A stretch of 64,000 nucleotides of DNA, taken from contig NC_070563.1 in the NCBI RefSeq assembly GCF_026914185.1, positions 5,105,001 to 5,169,000 of the forward strand, read 5' to 3'. Numbering within the stretch: position 1 is the first letter of the stretch; each line of letters begins with the position of its first letter. The DNA is from Puccinia triticina. Its lineage: Eukaryota > Basidiomycota > Pucciniomycetes > Pucciniales > Pucciniaceae. The position numbers were made by a program, and so were the translations under genes. The notes under the pieces are model-generated. The model was not told the origin of the DNA and searched no databases. It saw only the letters and a list, made by a program, of their open reading frames with translations. This document shows positions 52,200-63,928 of the stretch, piece by piece.

Positions 52200-53200
52200 C
52201 AGCCACTTGGGAAACTCTCTATTATCCCGGGCCAACATTGTAGGTTTTTAAAATCCACATGTACTCAATCAGATATTCTGGGATTTGCCCAAATGTAGCT
52301 GGTGGATGCAAAAAGCCATCTCTGTATGTATATCTGTACTTTGTTGAAGAGAAAACAAATCACAAATAACCTGTTGGTTCCTTGTGGGTATATGAGGCAA
52401 AGCTATGACCACAAAAAACCTACTCAGTGCAAGGTTAAATTGTGAAGAAGAAGAAAAACAAGTACATGGTGATCCAAAGTGAGAGAGTCAGCAGATCAGG
52501 CAGGGGTCAGAATAGGGGGGTAAATAGAAATTTGTGGATCAGATATTTGGGATTTTTAATCAGGAGGGGCGCACATCCAAGCTTCATCATTCCAATGAGG
52601 CAAGGTTTGGCAGTCTCAACATGGCTTAGCCTCTGAGCCTCTGAGGACACGTGGGCAACAGATTTTTCCCGGAGGAGCTGCAGCTGGCCCTGCAAGTTGA
52701 AGATGGTCTGGAGGTTGTGGGCTTACTCTTGGGGTCATCAGCCACCCGCCTGAGCACGCGGATTTCTATTTTGGATTTGTTTTGATCAGTTTTATTTGTG
52801 GCGCGGCAAGTTTTGAGCTTTTTGATGTTGTGGAAAATATGATTGACTTGAATTATTGCCTCCAGATACAATGCGGGATGCACAATTATCCACTGCAAGG
52901 AGCGGGTGAGATCCCTCTGTTTATCCGTTAGCTGATGGCCAGTGGACCATGCCCTTTGTTACACTCAAGAGATGCCTATTGGATTCAAGAAAACAAATCA
53001 GTGGTCTCAATTAGCTTTGTTATCAGACATCAGGGGTGGGGGAGGACTGACACATGTGATTTCTTGAAAGGTCAGCTTCACGGCTGCACATATGCAACCT
53101 AAGATGAGTTGAAGCCAAGTTCCACACGGACCAAAATATTTTGAAAAATATGTCAGTCCTGTAGACTTGGCCAAATCTAAATCACACACAGACAGGCTCA
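52200..53200 (-). pseudogene. Degenerate minus-strand coding sequence, family unknown
   Basis: Pieces in different frames: YRDGFLHPPATFGQIPEYLI then EYMWILKTYNVGPG near 52240-52340; RSLQWIIVHPALYLEAIIQV then NHIFHNIKKLKTCRATNK near 52790-52910; VCDLDLAKSTGLTYFSKYFG near 53130-53190. Hydrophobic spacing suggests former protein-coding sequence, possibly of one rust gene. I do not recognise it. Confidence 0.35.
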
Positions 53201-53264
53201 TAAATCAGGTACATTGCCCAGGGCTCAACACCATATTGTTGTTGGAGTTCCGCGACCCAAGATG

Positions 53265-54434
53265 CCATCAAGTTGTACTATTTTTTACAAGGCTTTGATT
53301 TAGCGTGTGCTGGAGCTCTCTGGGGGAGAGGATCTGGTTTCTCTTGATAGATTTCATGGCTGGTTAGGATGGCTGTTCCCCGCGGGCCTGAGGTAGCAGA
53401 CTATGAGCACCTTCCCCGCGCATCCCTTTCCAAGCACGCGCATGATCTCGAAGTCCTCAAACGTTAATTTGTGGCGCTTGTGTTGGACCGGCCGGCCTTC
53501 CGTTGTTGTCTGGGGCAAGGTCGAGATGGGTTCAGGGACAACGGCGGGACTGGCGGCGAGGTTCGCGGGGCCAACCACGACTGCAGCCGCCGCTGGCTCG
53601 TCGAGCGAGGGGGGGGCCTTCATGGACGGCGGATGGCTCTGGTGGGTGCTCGGCTGGGCTGATTGTTGAGGACGACGAGGCAGCAGCAGCAGCAGCGTCA
53701 ACGGCGACGGATGCAAGGCCGTTGAGGCTCGAGGCCAGCGAATGGTAGTCCCGCTTCGGGGGCTTGCGTTCACACTCAAAGCTGACAAACGAATGCCAGT
53801 CCTTCGCGTCCCTAATGATCTTCGGGATTTGTTCCCCGCCAGAACCGCCGGAGAGGGAGCGTTGGTCCAGGGCGGTGAGGTAGTGGCCGAGCTGGTGCTT
53901 GTGGCGGTCGTCGCCAAGGTCGATTGGGCTCACGTACTGTTTCTTCTCATTGGCCGACTCGTGGGGGTTGGGTTGCCCATGAATCAGCTTGGCTGGGATT
54001 GATTCTTGCTTGACCCTCTGGTCCTTGGTATGCTGACCCGACATTGTACTCCAAGAGCTTGGAGAGCTTGTCTGTTGGGTGGTTGTTTGTCAGTTCACGC
54101 ACCACCTGGACTCACCTGGATCCAATGGATCTAAAAATAAATAACATATGTTTATAGTTTGGGCGAAGTGTGTGGGGTATATATATGTATGTACTACTTA
54201 CTTTGACAAAGACAGTCAGGAGGGAGATGAAGAAGCCAAAGTAAGGTCAACATCAGTAGAGAAGACTGCGTACGGAGGGCTGACGGAATTCAGTGGGTCC
54301 GTTGATGCCGCTGATGGCCAGTCTGACAATCCGTACGCTGACCCTAAGCTCTCGACGAATATCCCACACGGGGGGCTGCGGTTCCCGCCTACGGACATGA
54401 GGCTTTGCGACAATGATTGGCTGGACTCGGCCAT
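53265..54434 (-). pseudogene. AGC-family protein kinase gene fragment (N-terminal region and start of kinase domain)
   Basis: Minus strand. A possible first exon begins MAESSQSLSQSLMSVGGNRS at 54434, with a donor GTAAGT near 54200. A long GC-rich frame from 54044 has KDQRVKQESIPAKLIHGQPN and WHSFVSFECERKPPK. At a run of seven C (near 53620) the frame shifts by one, then LTFEDFEIMRVLGKGCAGKV (Gly-rich loop) follows. After another shift near 53360 come MKSIKRNQILSPRELQHTLN (the K of MKSIK is the ATP-binding Lys; the rest is helix C). The kinase domain then stops; no HRD, DFG or APE parts are present nearby. An AGC kinase of the Sch9/Ypk kind is the best guess. The GC content is visibly higher than in the neighbours, which suits a recently copied host gene. 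Alternatively an assembly error in the C run hides a less damaged gene, but the missing domain still marks a fragment. Confidence 0.65.
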
Positions 54435-54479
54435 TGGATCAAATATTGAATGCTTAAGGGCCGCGCAGGCATGACGGGC

Positions 54480-55212
54480 AGATGGGTAACATTTATGTTA
54501 ATATTTACATGCCAACAGTTCATGTGCCTGATTAAAAGTGGTGGGGTTGAGCAGGAAGTAGGAGAGCGGGGCATCAAAAGGAGGCCCGACGGGAATGGGG
54601 CCTGTGTGTGGCAATCAAGCCGGGTCTGATTTGAACCTGCAGGCTCGTGCAGGAAGAACTCGCGCGAGGTGTGTCCGGCAAAGGGGGTGGACGAGCCCGG
54701 GCGGAGGTAGGGCTTGGCCCTCGCGCCAGGCACCAAGCAAGGCGTGGCGTGGGGCGGTCTTGGGTGGTGTTTCGCCAGGGCAATGGGCGGGCATGGTATC
54801 AGTAGCGTCCCCGTGGTAGTTACGGGTTGGCGAGGCGTGGTGTGGCAAGAGGTGTGGTGCGGTGGTGCTGGTGGGTATATAAGGGGAGGGAAGTGGGACC
54901 ATTGATCCGCAGGGGATTCGGTTTCGTCCGCCCCCTCCCTGGGAGCCCCCTAGCTGCTTGGTTAGGCCCTCCCTGGACAGCTTACCAACCGGCCCACTTT
55001 TGCTCGTTGCTCCGACACAGCTGGAGGGTCATCCATAGGGCCTTTGGGTCTTTGGGGATATTCAACGTGCCAAGTGAGATTAAGGGGCAAGTTTTGCCCC
55101 TTTTTGTGAGAAAAAAACACCCCAAAACTTAGATCTACAGATCTAGAATTCTGTGGATTTAAGAAAGTGGGATCATTCTTTGAATTCACACTTAATAAAT
55201 CTTGGGGGTATG
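54480..55212. other. GC-rich stretch, no gene assigned; TATA-like box at 54875
   Basis: GGGTATATAAGGGGAGGG stands at 54872-54889 on the plus strand. Downstream about 200 bp shows no recognised frame. AGGGGCAAGTTTTGCCCCT near 55083 is a short hairpin. It may be an old LTR or gene promoter. Confidence 0.3.
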
Positions 55213-55214
55213 TA

Positions 55215-58114
55215 TTGTGTTTCCACAAAAGCTTGGATCGGAGCTGCTTCTTTTTCATTTTTAGAGTTTCCCCACCAGTGGCAACCAGATGGAGATCCAT
55301 ATGGCTGCCAGCTTGAAAATCCCTGCCTGGTCCTCCACCGGAAATGTGAGCAATCAGGGTTGTTCCGCACCAAGTCCACCAATAAACTCAGACTCAGAGC
55401 TGAGATGACCCAAGAATTCCGGGCCAAATGCATCATGTTCAGAATCCTCAGCCAGCCTGTCCAGTGTCAACACACACCATTACTCTTCAGTTGCACTGTC
55501 CACCAAATGTCCCCTCAGGCTTGAGCATATGCCGTTTTCCTTTATTCCAGAATCCGAACATGTCCAATTCATCAACTCATGCCCAATCAAACAACCCCTC
55601 TTCCCCCAAAGGCCAAAAGTGGTTGCAAACAAAAACAGCCCAAAGAAGCCAACCAAGAAGATGATGTTAGTGCATTGTTCTGAATTTTCTGGGCAATGAA
55701 AAACTAACCAGAGCTTTGCCTTAGGATGACAAAATATGTGTGAAGATTCCCCTTGGACGCCTTGGGGTTTGAAGATCAACAGTAATGATTTGGCTCTGTT
55801 CCGCTGATTTGTTGCATGGAAAGCCAAAGATGATAAATTATACAACCAATGGTGCTGGGGTCTCAGTGTGACCAAAGAGAGCAACGGGGTCGTCTCAATA
55901 GATCAAAAAAAAACCGGACTCAAATGTTTCTTTGATGATGGTACAATAACCCCAGGCTAGCTTTGATATCTGATTTTTGCTGACTGCATTCTGTGTTGTC
56001 CCTTAGCTTGCAAACAAACACAGTCAAAACACCAAGATTGAGAGTCAAACAATTGAGTGCACCAATAAAGAAGTCAACCCAATTGTAAGCCTTCTTTTAG
56101 CCAATCTTGTCAGACATATCATTTGTTGATAAGCGCGTTTGATTTGGTCAACTAGCTTGCCAATGTCCATTGTCAACCACCATTAAACAACTAATTTGAA
56201 TACTGTGATATCAGTGATGTCTTTGTTGACAACCTTCTGGTCTACATCTGTGTGGAGCAGCACACTGATTGCTACCAATTATTTGCCTTTCCAATAGTCA
56301 TCACTATGCTCCAGAATCCAAGATATGCAGTCCCAGCTGGAATAATTGCCATCCTGTGTGATAATGTAGACAATTACCGACTCCACTCAGAAAGAAAACA
56401 ACCCAGTGTGTGACCACTCAGCATCCTTTTTTTAGTAGTATTGTGCTTGATTCCAAAGATCTTGTCTCTTTTCTATACAATCTCAATCCTATTTTACAAT
56501 TCAATACTTCTTAGCTGAATCAATCACTTCTTATTGTTTCTTGGTTGATTTAAAATTTTAGCTATGGAAAATAGATGGCCAATCAAGGAGTACAAGATAA
56601 ATCCCAAATCAGGAGTCTGCAGGGACAGCATAGCAACAATGATTGTATAGCTTGTCACAAAGATCTTGGGTTATCAGCTCGGCAAACAAATCCCTGATTG
56701 CCCATTCAGGCTCAAGAGTATAGCTGAGTATCTGAGTTGCGCAGGGGTGAGCCTTCAGGGTGGCAAAGCAGAGCTCAATGGGATTGAGCTCTGGACAGTA
56801 AGGGGGCAAAAATCGGAGTTGAACTCCAACGGCATCACATAGGGACTGAACTCTATTGCCCCTGTGAATACAAGCACTGTCCAGAACAAGAACAGAGTGT
56901 ACCGCAGGATATCAGTTCATTCTTGGAAGCTAAAATACCAGTGCGCACATCAGTATGATTGGCTTTCACTGAGACCCATCAGGAACAGGGCGGTGTGACT
57001 CACCAAGTCCCACTTCATATAGTGCTCAAACTTGGGCCCGTTGAACGTATCTTCTCTGACCTTCATAGCAAGCACACCGTCAAAACCAATTGCGGGTAAG
57101 AGGGTGAACCGTTTGGCATTTGCTTGGATGATCATGCGGGTCAAAGGGGTCCCTTTTTTGGATCTTGCAAAAGTTTTGAGCAAGTTGCCACTACAGATGG
57201 CACTCTCATCTGCCGGGATCTCTCATCAGTATTGAACTGTTTTCAGTTCGGGATTGGAAATGCAGCTCACCAGTAAAGACCAAGAACTCTCCTGGGAAAA
57301 ACATCATCTCTTCAATAAATGATTGTTTTGCAAATGTGGGAAGTATTGGCCTTCTTCAAAAAGGTGAAGTATAAGCGGTCAACCAAGTTTGTATGGATGG
57401 CTTGGACACTCATCAAAGGATTGCCGTTTGGATCTCAGATAAGAAAAGTCCTGGCTTGTCTCGCACAAGAGTTATCATGAAATGGCAATCTTCCAAATTA
57501 AGCACGTGGGGCCTACCGAGTTCCTCATAAGTGTCTGGGTTCCTTATCACACTTTGGGTTTGTTCATAGAGGACAATCCAACAAGTAAAAGATTGGGGAG
57601 AAATGTTGTAGCCAAGAGAGTCACATATAAAGGCTTTTGGATGCCCTTGTAGTGATATCCTGACCGCAGCAACCTTTAATGTTGAAAGAGACTCAGGAGC
57701 AGAATTAAAATTTTAAAAAGCATAACTCGAAATGGATAAGAACTGACCTGTGTTCCCGGGGAATAGGAGACAAATCCCATTGTCAATAATTCTTCTGGAT
57801 CAAAATTGGGAGTAAAATCCCTGACCTGCCAATGGTGGCGCGCTTGAGGGTATGGCGACTGGAGTGGTGGAGGTGTGTGATAATGATTGTGTGGCAAGGC
57901 CTGAAAGCACATCGGTGTTGAAGATGCATGGTTAAGTTTTTGTTAAACTTGGAACTCGGATGCTACTGTCATCACCAACATTTCCGGTGGATGACAGGCA
58001 GGGATTTTCAAGCTGGCAGCCATATGGATTTCCAGCTGGCTTCCACTGGCGGGGAAACTCTAAAAATAAAAAAAATAAAAAGCAGCTCTGATCCAAGCTT
58101 TTGTGGAAACACAA
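55215..58114 (-). mobile_element. Tc1/mariner-like element, about 165-bp TIRs, TA duplication
   Basis: The termini TTGTGTTTCCACAAAAGCTT then GGATC are inverted at 55215 and 58114. The arms run for about 165 bp with small differences (shared TAG-AGTTTCCCC, CCATATGGCTGCCAGCTTGA, AAATCCCTGCCTG, ATCCACCGGAAATG). TA stands outside both ends (55213-55214, 58115-58116). A mariner-type transposase remnant lies inside on the minus strand. The plus-strand region 55550-56410 holds degenerate coding-like sequence (MSNSSTHAQSNNPSSPKGQK; DDKICVKIPLGRLGV), possibly a passenger gene. Confidence 0.88.
56606..57690 (-). pseudogene. Tc1/mariner-like (DDE_3) transposase, decayed
   Basis: In order on the minus strand: a helix-turn-helix part HPKAFICDSLGYNISPQSFT, YEQTQSVIRNPDTYEELGRP, VLNLEDCHFMITLVRDKPGL; then EEMMFFPGEFLVF; the first catalytic Asp in ADESAICSGNLLKTF; GTPLTRMIIQANAKRFTLLP; second Asp in VHSVLVLDSACIHRGNRV; and FLPPYCPELNPIELCFATLK with the third acid (Glu). 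Stops and frame changes separate these, so it is inactive. The family normally has about 330-350 residues in one exon. Confidence 0.82.
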
Positions 58115-58116
58115 TA

Positions 58117-59408
58117 ATTAGAATCCATCTCTCACCACACAAAACATAAGAGAAAATTTAAGAAAAGGATTTCTAGTATGTTTAGTATGCAACAAAATGT
58201 TCAACAGAAAATTAGTCAACCACCCTCAATAATACTTATTTTTGCTTGAGTTTGCCTGAACATTTTCTCCTGAATTTCCTCTCAAGGGCTTGTTGGGTTT
58301 CAACTGAAGCCTGATTTTGTATATGAAATGCTCAGACAGATGGTTCAAATTCAGTTACTGCTTGGTTGGAGATCAACACACTCCTCTCAGCAGCCCATTT
58401 CAAATTTTGGTCAACTCAATTAATGTTAATTTAATGTTTTTTATGGAAATGCAAATACATTCAAACCAGCTTCATGTATTCACATAAAAATGATTGATTT
58501 GTGCCAAGACAATATGTTACAGGCATCTTCTCTTCCAATCCGCAAAACTAAAGCAGTCATGTGAGGATATGGATGTTTCAAAACATTTGAAAGAAAATAT
58601 CAAATGTTTTACTCAAATTTTATCCAAGAAAACAAGCAACATAACACAAATGAGACTCAGAGATCAATGATGCAAAAAGCTTGAAAAATTTGAAAATTGA
58701 TAAAAGTTTATATGTACAAGTTTTATATCTATTGATTATTTAAAAGATTATCAACAACACCAAAATATTTATCAGAATCACCATCATCATAAGTTCCATT
58801 AATGTAGTTTTTACAGGTATTGTGTAACCGTAACGCAGGTACAGGCTCAAAGGGGACTAGGATAGGTCACTTTTGGGTTGTTGATCCAGGAACTCTTGTC
58901 TATTTCAAAGTTATTTCTTAGGGGAAAGCACTCTACAACACTGATCCGTATTATATGAAATAAAAGATGACAACAATAGACATAATTGAAATGTGTCTAT
59001 AAAGAGCTAACATGACAAAGGGGCGCTGCCATACGTACAGGCGGCATCATGAAGAATGAATAGAAACCTGTAATGTAAGACTAATACCGACCAAAGCTGG
59101 TAACATAAGTGAGAAGTAAGTGACCCTAGCTAGAAAAGCTAGTTGTAACAAGACATTCTCCTGTTGTAACTTGTCTGGGTCCTGTTGGGCCCTGACATCT
59201 AGGCCCTATTGGGTCCTGTCTACTGTAGCCCGGCTACAGTTACTTGCTTTGGTTGCAACTTGAAGAACCGTTTCTATTTTGGTAAAATCTGTTGAGCACA
59301 AAATATAATTCTGCAAAGGGTATCTGGTTTGAAATGAAGCGCTGAATGTTAGTCTCTAGAAACAAAGTGCCCATTTTCTATGCTGTATCCCTGCGCTTTA
59401 GTTACAAT
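58117..59408. other. No gene seen; possible LTR-like unit near 58812-59245
   Basis: AT-rich. From TGTAACCGTAACGCAGG (58815) to CCCGGCTACAGTTAC (59243) the composition changes, and the ends are weakly inverted, so a solo LTR or a MITE is possible. No target duplication was found. Confidence 0.3.
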
Positions 59409-61080
59409 TCAACCAGTGATTTGAGAAGTTGGAATAATCATAGCAAAAGCAAGAGGAAGATTGGATGAATCACCATCATTGGTGTGATGATGATTGTGAA
59501 AGACATGTGACAAAAAGATGATATTCAAAACCAAAGGGGGATTTGTCACATGAATCCTCATTGAATTTTGCCACATACACTTCATTTTTTCAACTGCTAT
59601 GTTTCCAAAATTGTGCACATATTCCAAAATATTTCTCCTGCTTGAGCCAATCCCTCCATGAGATCCCTGAAACCAATAGGAATTTTTTTGTTGATAGCCG
59701 CTTGATCACAATATATACCTAGAATCTCAAGGCTGTCATATCCTTTTCTCCATCCTATAGCCCACATTATACCACCACATGTTTGTGATTTTGACACCAC
59801 CAACAAGGTAAACTCCTTGCAGCTGTGTAGGAATATTCAGACAGAGGAAATCATGTTTGTGAGTGGAATAAATTCAACAATAGCAACTCACTGATTTGTT
59901 TTCTTGTTGTAGAGTTTATTATAGTTGCTATCAATTTTAAAGAAAGAGTTTTTCACCATTTCTAGATGGGATTCACATTCCTTCAGATTTTCTTGGCGCC
60001 AGGTTGAGGACCATCTGTAGCAAAGTGATCCAAGCTATTCACAACCCCTTTCTTCCTCATTCTTCTAATCTTATTCTGGTTTCTTTTCTGTTGCTGATTA
60101 GGTGTCATATAACTGAAGCAATCATTTTCCACATGAACAAGAGTGTTTGCACAATTGGTATATGAAAGAATGTTGAATGCTAACCAAAGAGCAACAGAAA
60201 AGAAGTCATTATCAAGATAGATAGAATTTGAAATTAAGGGTAAAAAAGCACAACTAATAGGTTGGTTTGTGGAAATTAATTGGTATGCCAAAAATTCATT
60301 TGTCCAACCTTGCCCTTCCGCGCTTTCTCTTTTTGGGTTGAAGGAATGTATAAAGGCACGGAATCTGCATGATACAGTCCGGCGGTGGGTCAGCTGACAC
60401 GTGTCGGTCCGGGGTCTCCAATCTTGGTATGTGCATTGCTAGACAAGCTGACTAACCTGCACGATACAGTCCGGCAGTGGGTCAGCTCACACGTGTCAGT
60501 CCCGGGTCTCCAATCTCTGTGAGGAAAGAGAGAGGATCCCGGGCACGTGAGAACTGGAACTGTAGGTGCGCGTTGGTGACAGTTAAGGTTGGTACCTGTC
60601 ACCGACTAGGTTAGAATCTATGTACATAAGAGGGAAGTACATAGATAATAAAGCCTAGTTTTTGCATAAGTGCATACCCAACTCTACAGGATGGCATTGG
60701 CTGAGCGGTTTTGGTATCTTCCTCAATACTTGGCAAATTGGAGGGGGATTGAGATTGGTCCAATCTTGCTCCAAGAATGCTGTCAGTCTCCATGTCAATA
60801 CTAGCGTCAGGACTGGGCACATTGGAGGAACATGACTCAGAAGCCTCACCATTATTAGGGTGGGTGGCAATTACTAGAGTCCTGAATTCATGTAGCTTGC
60901 CAGGGGCAACTGCAGCAAGGCAGCGAGTGCGTCAAAGAGATGTTCCAGCGCCTATTTGAATTGTTTCCTCTACAGTAGTCGCAGAAGTAGCAGCTGAAGT
61001 GCCAACAGCGTCAAAATTGAAAATTCTATGCCCTCAAGGAGAGGACTCACAAGGAATGAATTGAATGTTCATTTTGTCAG
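59409..61080 (-). pseudogene. Tet/JBP-like 2OG-Fe(II) oxygenase gene, copy 2, split by a solo LTR
   Basis: From the N side: an acidic Ser/Pro-rich start (GEASESCSSNVPSPDASIDM; PSNLPSIEEDTKTAQPMPS) to 60694, then the LTR, then FNPKRESAEGQGWTNEFLAY, TPNQQQKRNQNKIRRMRKKG and FATDGPQPGAKKI (to 59983). The domain part has CGGIMWAIGWRKGYDS (59770) and HNHHHTNDGD followed by LPLAFAMIIP (59470). MWAIGWRK matches MWALGWRK of copy 1. The iron-binding H-x-D is not clean here (HTND), and the C-terminal half of the domain is missing. A CGA-to-TGA type stop is also seen near 60935. The joining of the N-terminal part with the domain is inferred from strand, spacing and the LTR target duplication. Confidence 0.6.
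60349..60688 (-). mobile_element. Solo copia LTR, twin-module family, TSD GAATG/GGATG
   Basis: 340 bp. The plus strand starts TATAAAGGCACGG and ends CCCAACTCTACA. The flanks GAATG (60344-60348) and GGATG (60689-60693) differ at one base. A module with GATACAGTCCGGC(G/A)GTGGG, then CACGTGTC, and ending GTCTCCAATCT appears twice (about 60370 and 60459). Removing it joins the frame of the flanking gene. Confidence 0.8.
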
Positions 61081-61239
61081 CTGGAGCTCAAGCAACTTTG
61101 GTAGCTGAAGGCAGGGGGGGACGAAAGAGGATCCTTGAGTACAACAAGAAACAGTCAATTAGTCTCAGGAGTAGAGCCAGGCCGACAAAACAAAGCGGTT
61201 GGTGTGTTTGACCGCTGGAGAATTGGCAACCTTGCCAGA

Positions 61240-61500
61240 AGCGACAGCAGTGGGGAGGAGGGGAAACACCCCTGTGTAGACTGGTGCGCTGGCAATGATT
61301 CAAGGTCCTGACAACAATGGAAAAAGAGTTTTTTAGTTTAATACATTTTTTTGAGAGATCTTACCAAAGTGACAACAGTGGCATAGCCTATAAGGGGTAG
61401 GGGCAACATCCATGTGTAGACTGGTGCGCTGGCAACGATGCAAGGTCCTGACAGCAATAGAAAAAGATGTTTTTAGTGTGATACATTTGTTTTCAAGCAA
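61240..61500. repeat. Tandem duplication of about 128 bp
   Basis: GTGTAGACTGGTGCGCTGGCAA then GATGCAAGGTCCTGACA-type sequence with GACAACAGTGG occurs at about 61273 and 61405, followed in both by a T-rich stretch (ATACATTT). It may be an exon-intron unit that was duplicated. Confidence 0.75.
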
Positions 61501-63507
61501 GCTTTATACCTGAGTATTGAATGTGATTCTGGTTGCTCTGGTGGTGCAAGTGGGTTGAGTGGGGGAAATGAGAGGAGCTCAAATTTGGGTTTGAGGATAC
61601 GCTGTAAGATTGATAAGACTGAGTTCAAAAGTTCAGCTGAGCAGCAATGGAGTTTTCAATAAAGGTTAGCTGAGCGAGGGAGCTGAGGCGACAGAGGGGG
61701 GAATGTGTGAGCTTGACACCAAGTCTATTTGCATGAAACACATCACAACGCAGGAAACATTCATCATATGCTGGGGGACTCTGACCTCTGACTCAATCTC
61801 GAGAATACCTTTGGACCGCATGCTAACTAGCTCATGTGTTAGCTAGTACAATCCCATGTGGGTCTGCAGGCGGTGACCAGAAACCTTTTGCAGGTGCATA
61901 AAGTTACTCATAAGGGTAAATTGGATAACGTACTGGAACGTATTGTAACACCCAAGGGCTAAGCTACAGTGACACATGGAAAATTACCAAGAAGTTCCAG
62001 TATGTTATCCCACAGAGAAAAGATGGGCATGCTGAAAATGTTACAATGCAATACTGTACAACTGAATTGAGGTATGTTACTCAAAAGCTAAAATTTGGAT
62101 AACAAAAAAAAGATACAATATCCAATCATCTGCTTGTAAAGTAAAGTATCATATCTGCCCACTGCTGCCATCAGTGCTGGTGAGATGGAATTGGTCCACA
62201 AGACCACAAGAAGCTGGCAGATTTCAAGTGAAATCATAAGGATCAGGGCCACTGCTTTTTCCTCTGATGCATAACAGTGGTCCTGTCATGTTGAGGGGCC
62301 TCCAAGTCAGAATAAAATCAACTAGCATCTTTGGCAGCTCTACAGCTGCAGAGAGGATTCATTGAGAAACTTGCTGGTTTGTTTGATTGATGAAGCTTGA
62401 AAGTAAATTATTTGGTGGGCTTGTGCAGTTAACAAGGAACAAAGATAGGCAAAAGCAGAAAGGTAAGAAACAAGCCCCTCTGTAGCTCCCAAGCTGCAGA
62501 TGAGCTTAGGGCAGCTTAATTGATCCCCTTTGTATACCTTTTAATCAGTGAGGCTGTTGGTTACCGCTGGGAGGGCTGGCAGAGAGATCCTATCAAATGA
62601 CAGGCCCAGCAGGTTGAAAGCTGAGGAATGAACCCCTCTCTGCAGAGGGACTTCTTTGTTTTTTGTTTGTTTGGTTGTCAATGGGAAGGCTTATGGAGGG
62701 GTCCTGTCGGAGGAACAGGCTCATGGAGCCAGCAAGGCAAGAAAGAAAGCCCCTCTGCAGATGTAAAGCAAAGAGCTTCAGGGGATGCCAATCACTCCAC
62801 TCACCTTGTTGTGTGGTTGGTCTTCAAAATTTGACTGAGGCTGTCAAAAGAACAGTGCCACAAAGTCAGTGAGGCAAGAAGCCAGCCCCTCTGCAGCTCA
62901 AACACTGCACAGGGGCTTACAAAAAGCTTCAATACAATCTGCTGGCACTGCCTAGGCGTCTTGGTGGGCTGTGTATGATCCACTAGCCTGTTTCTGTGAC
63001 TCTTTTCGCACCATGAGTTAGGGACAACAATTGGGCTGCCCGAGTTTACCCTGGCAAGGCTATTGAGACATAATTTGAGTGGGCCCCTTGGTGAGGCCAA
63101 TCCTCTGACCACCCGGGGCTTTACTTAACTGGTCTCTGTCCTGAAATCTTAATTGGCGCAAAAGTGGCCAATAGGTGGCCCATGGTCAAACCCACCCAAT
63201 TAGCATCCCTACCGTGAGTGTGAATAGTTCATTCACTTCTGCGTGCTTAGGGTGACCCTGGCACTAAATTGGGACAAGGGGGGATAGATAGTCCCCCCCC
63301 CCTCACCTTCTTTCCTTGTGATGTCTCTTGGAACTCTGTCAACAGAGGTCCAGCGCCGGTTGGAAAGTGACACAGGTGGAGGTATGCTTGTGCACCAACT
63401 CAGGAGGTTGCTTAGCATTGCTGCTCCATAGGAAATCCTAGCCAGAAAGTTCTGAGCCTGAAGCCTGCTCAGTGTAGAGGTAGTATATGTTGGTACACCT
63501 CACACCT
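61501..63507. other. No gene seen; recurrent AGCCCCTCTGCAG words
   Basis: The words (A/C)AGCCCCTCTG(C/T)AG(CT) stand near 62474, 62632 (variant), 62750 and 62887, spaced 110-160 bp, each followed by GAGCTT or similar. It looks like a worn tandem array. No frame is convincing. Confidence 0.4.
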
Positions 63508-63579
63508 GTGGATATAGCTCAATGGTAGAGCAACCCAGCATGCATCGGGGAGATGCGGGTTCGATTCCCCCTGTCCGCA
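63508..63579 (+). tRNA. tRNA-like gene 2, anticodon unclear
   Basis: 72 nt on the plus strand. Acceptor GTGGATA pairs with TGTCCGC (two G-T pairs). D arm GCTC-AATGGTA-GAGC. T arm GCGGG-TTCGATT-CCCCC with one mismatch. The A box TAGCTCAATGG and the B box GGTTCGATTCC are intact. The anticodon arm ACCCA-GCATGCA-TCGGG has two or three mismatches and lacks U33. The body resembles a fungal Ala-type tRNA, but I assign no identity. Confidence 0.65.
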
Positions 63580-63700
63580 CTATTCCTTTCACTCGCTCTA
63601 CACTCAGACCTGACCACCCTTATCCAACCTTTGATTCTCCATTCTGAGCTCAAAAATCCTTAGCTCCAGGGCCTTATGGTGCTTTAAACAGGGCTTTCCT

Positions 63701-63928
63701 TCACTCTTCCTCTGTGACCTGTAAGATCAGTTTCTCAAAGTCTCTTGGTCCATCGATCCTTAATTGGTCCCTGTGCAGGTAACTGCTCAAACCTCTGGAT
63801 AGCGCGTCTGCTTGGTTCTCCGCGGAGGTGACTCTTTTTGCCATCAGGTTAATCTGGTTTTCAATGTGGATTTTTTTTTTTCGATTTTCTTCCACTCTTT
63901 GTTGTAAACCAGTCCTTTGAGTGTCCAT
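63701..63928 (-). pseudogene. Retroelement pol 3' end (RNase H tail) fragment
   Basis: Minus strand MDTQRTGLQQRVEENRKKKI, then NLMAKRVTSAENQADALSRG and DGPRDFEKLILQV with a stop at 63701. The segment (A/V)KRV(T/A)S-EN-ADALSRG is the conserved end of RNase H in retroelement pol proteins of rusts. Upstream sequence (63930-64000) is a CATGTGC-type short repeat and not coding, so only the tail is left. Confidence 0.6.

Noticed and set aside
53354..53917. 187-codon minus-strand ORF taken as a complete protein
   Set aside because: Its first 100 residues are the wrong frame of the kinase N-terminal region. The real frame enters at the seven-C run, so only the last part is meaningful.
54148..54474. 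108-codon plus-strand ORF
   Set aside because: It runs opposite to the first-exon-like frame of the kinase gene (Ser-rich, starting at 54434) and has no recognisable features.
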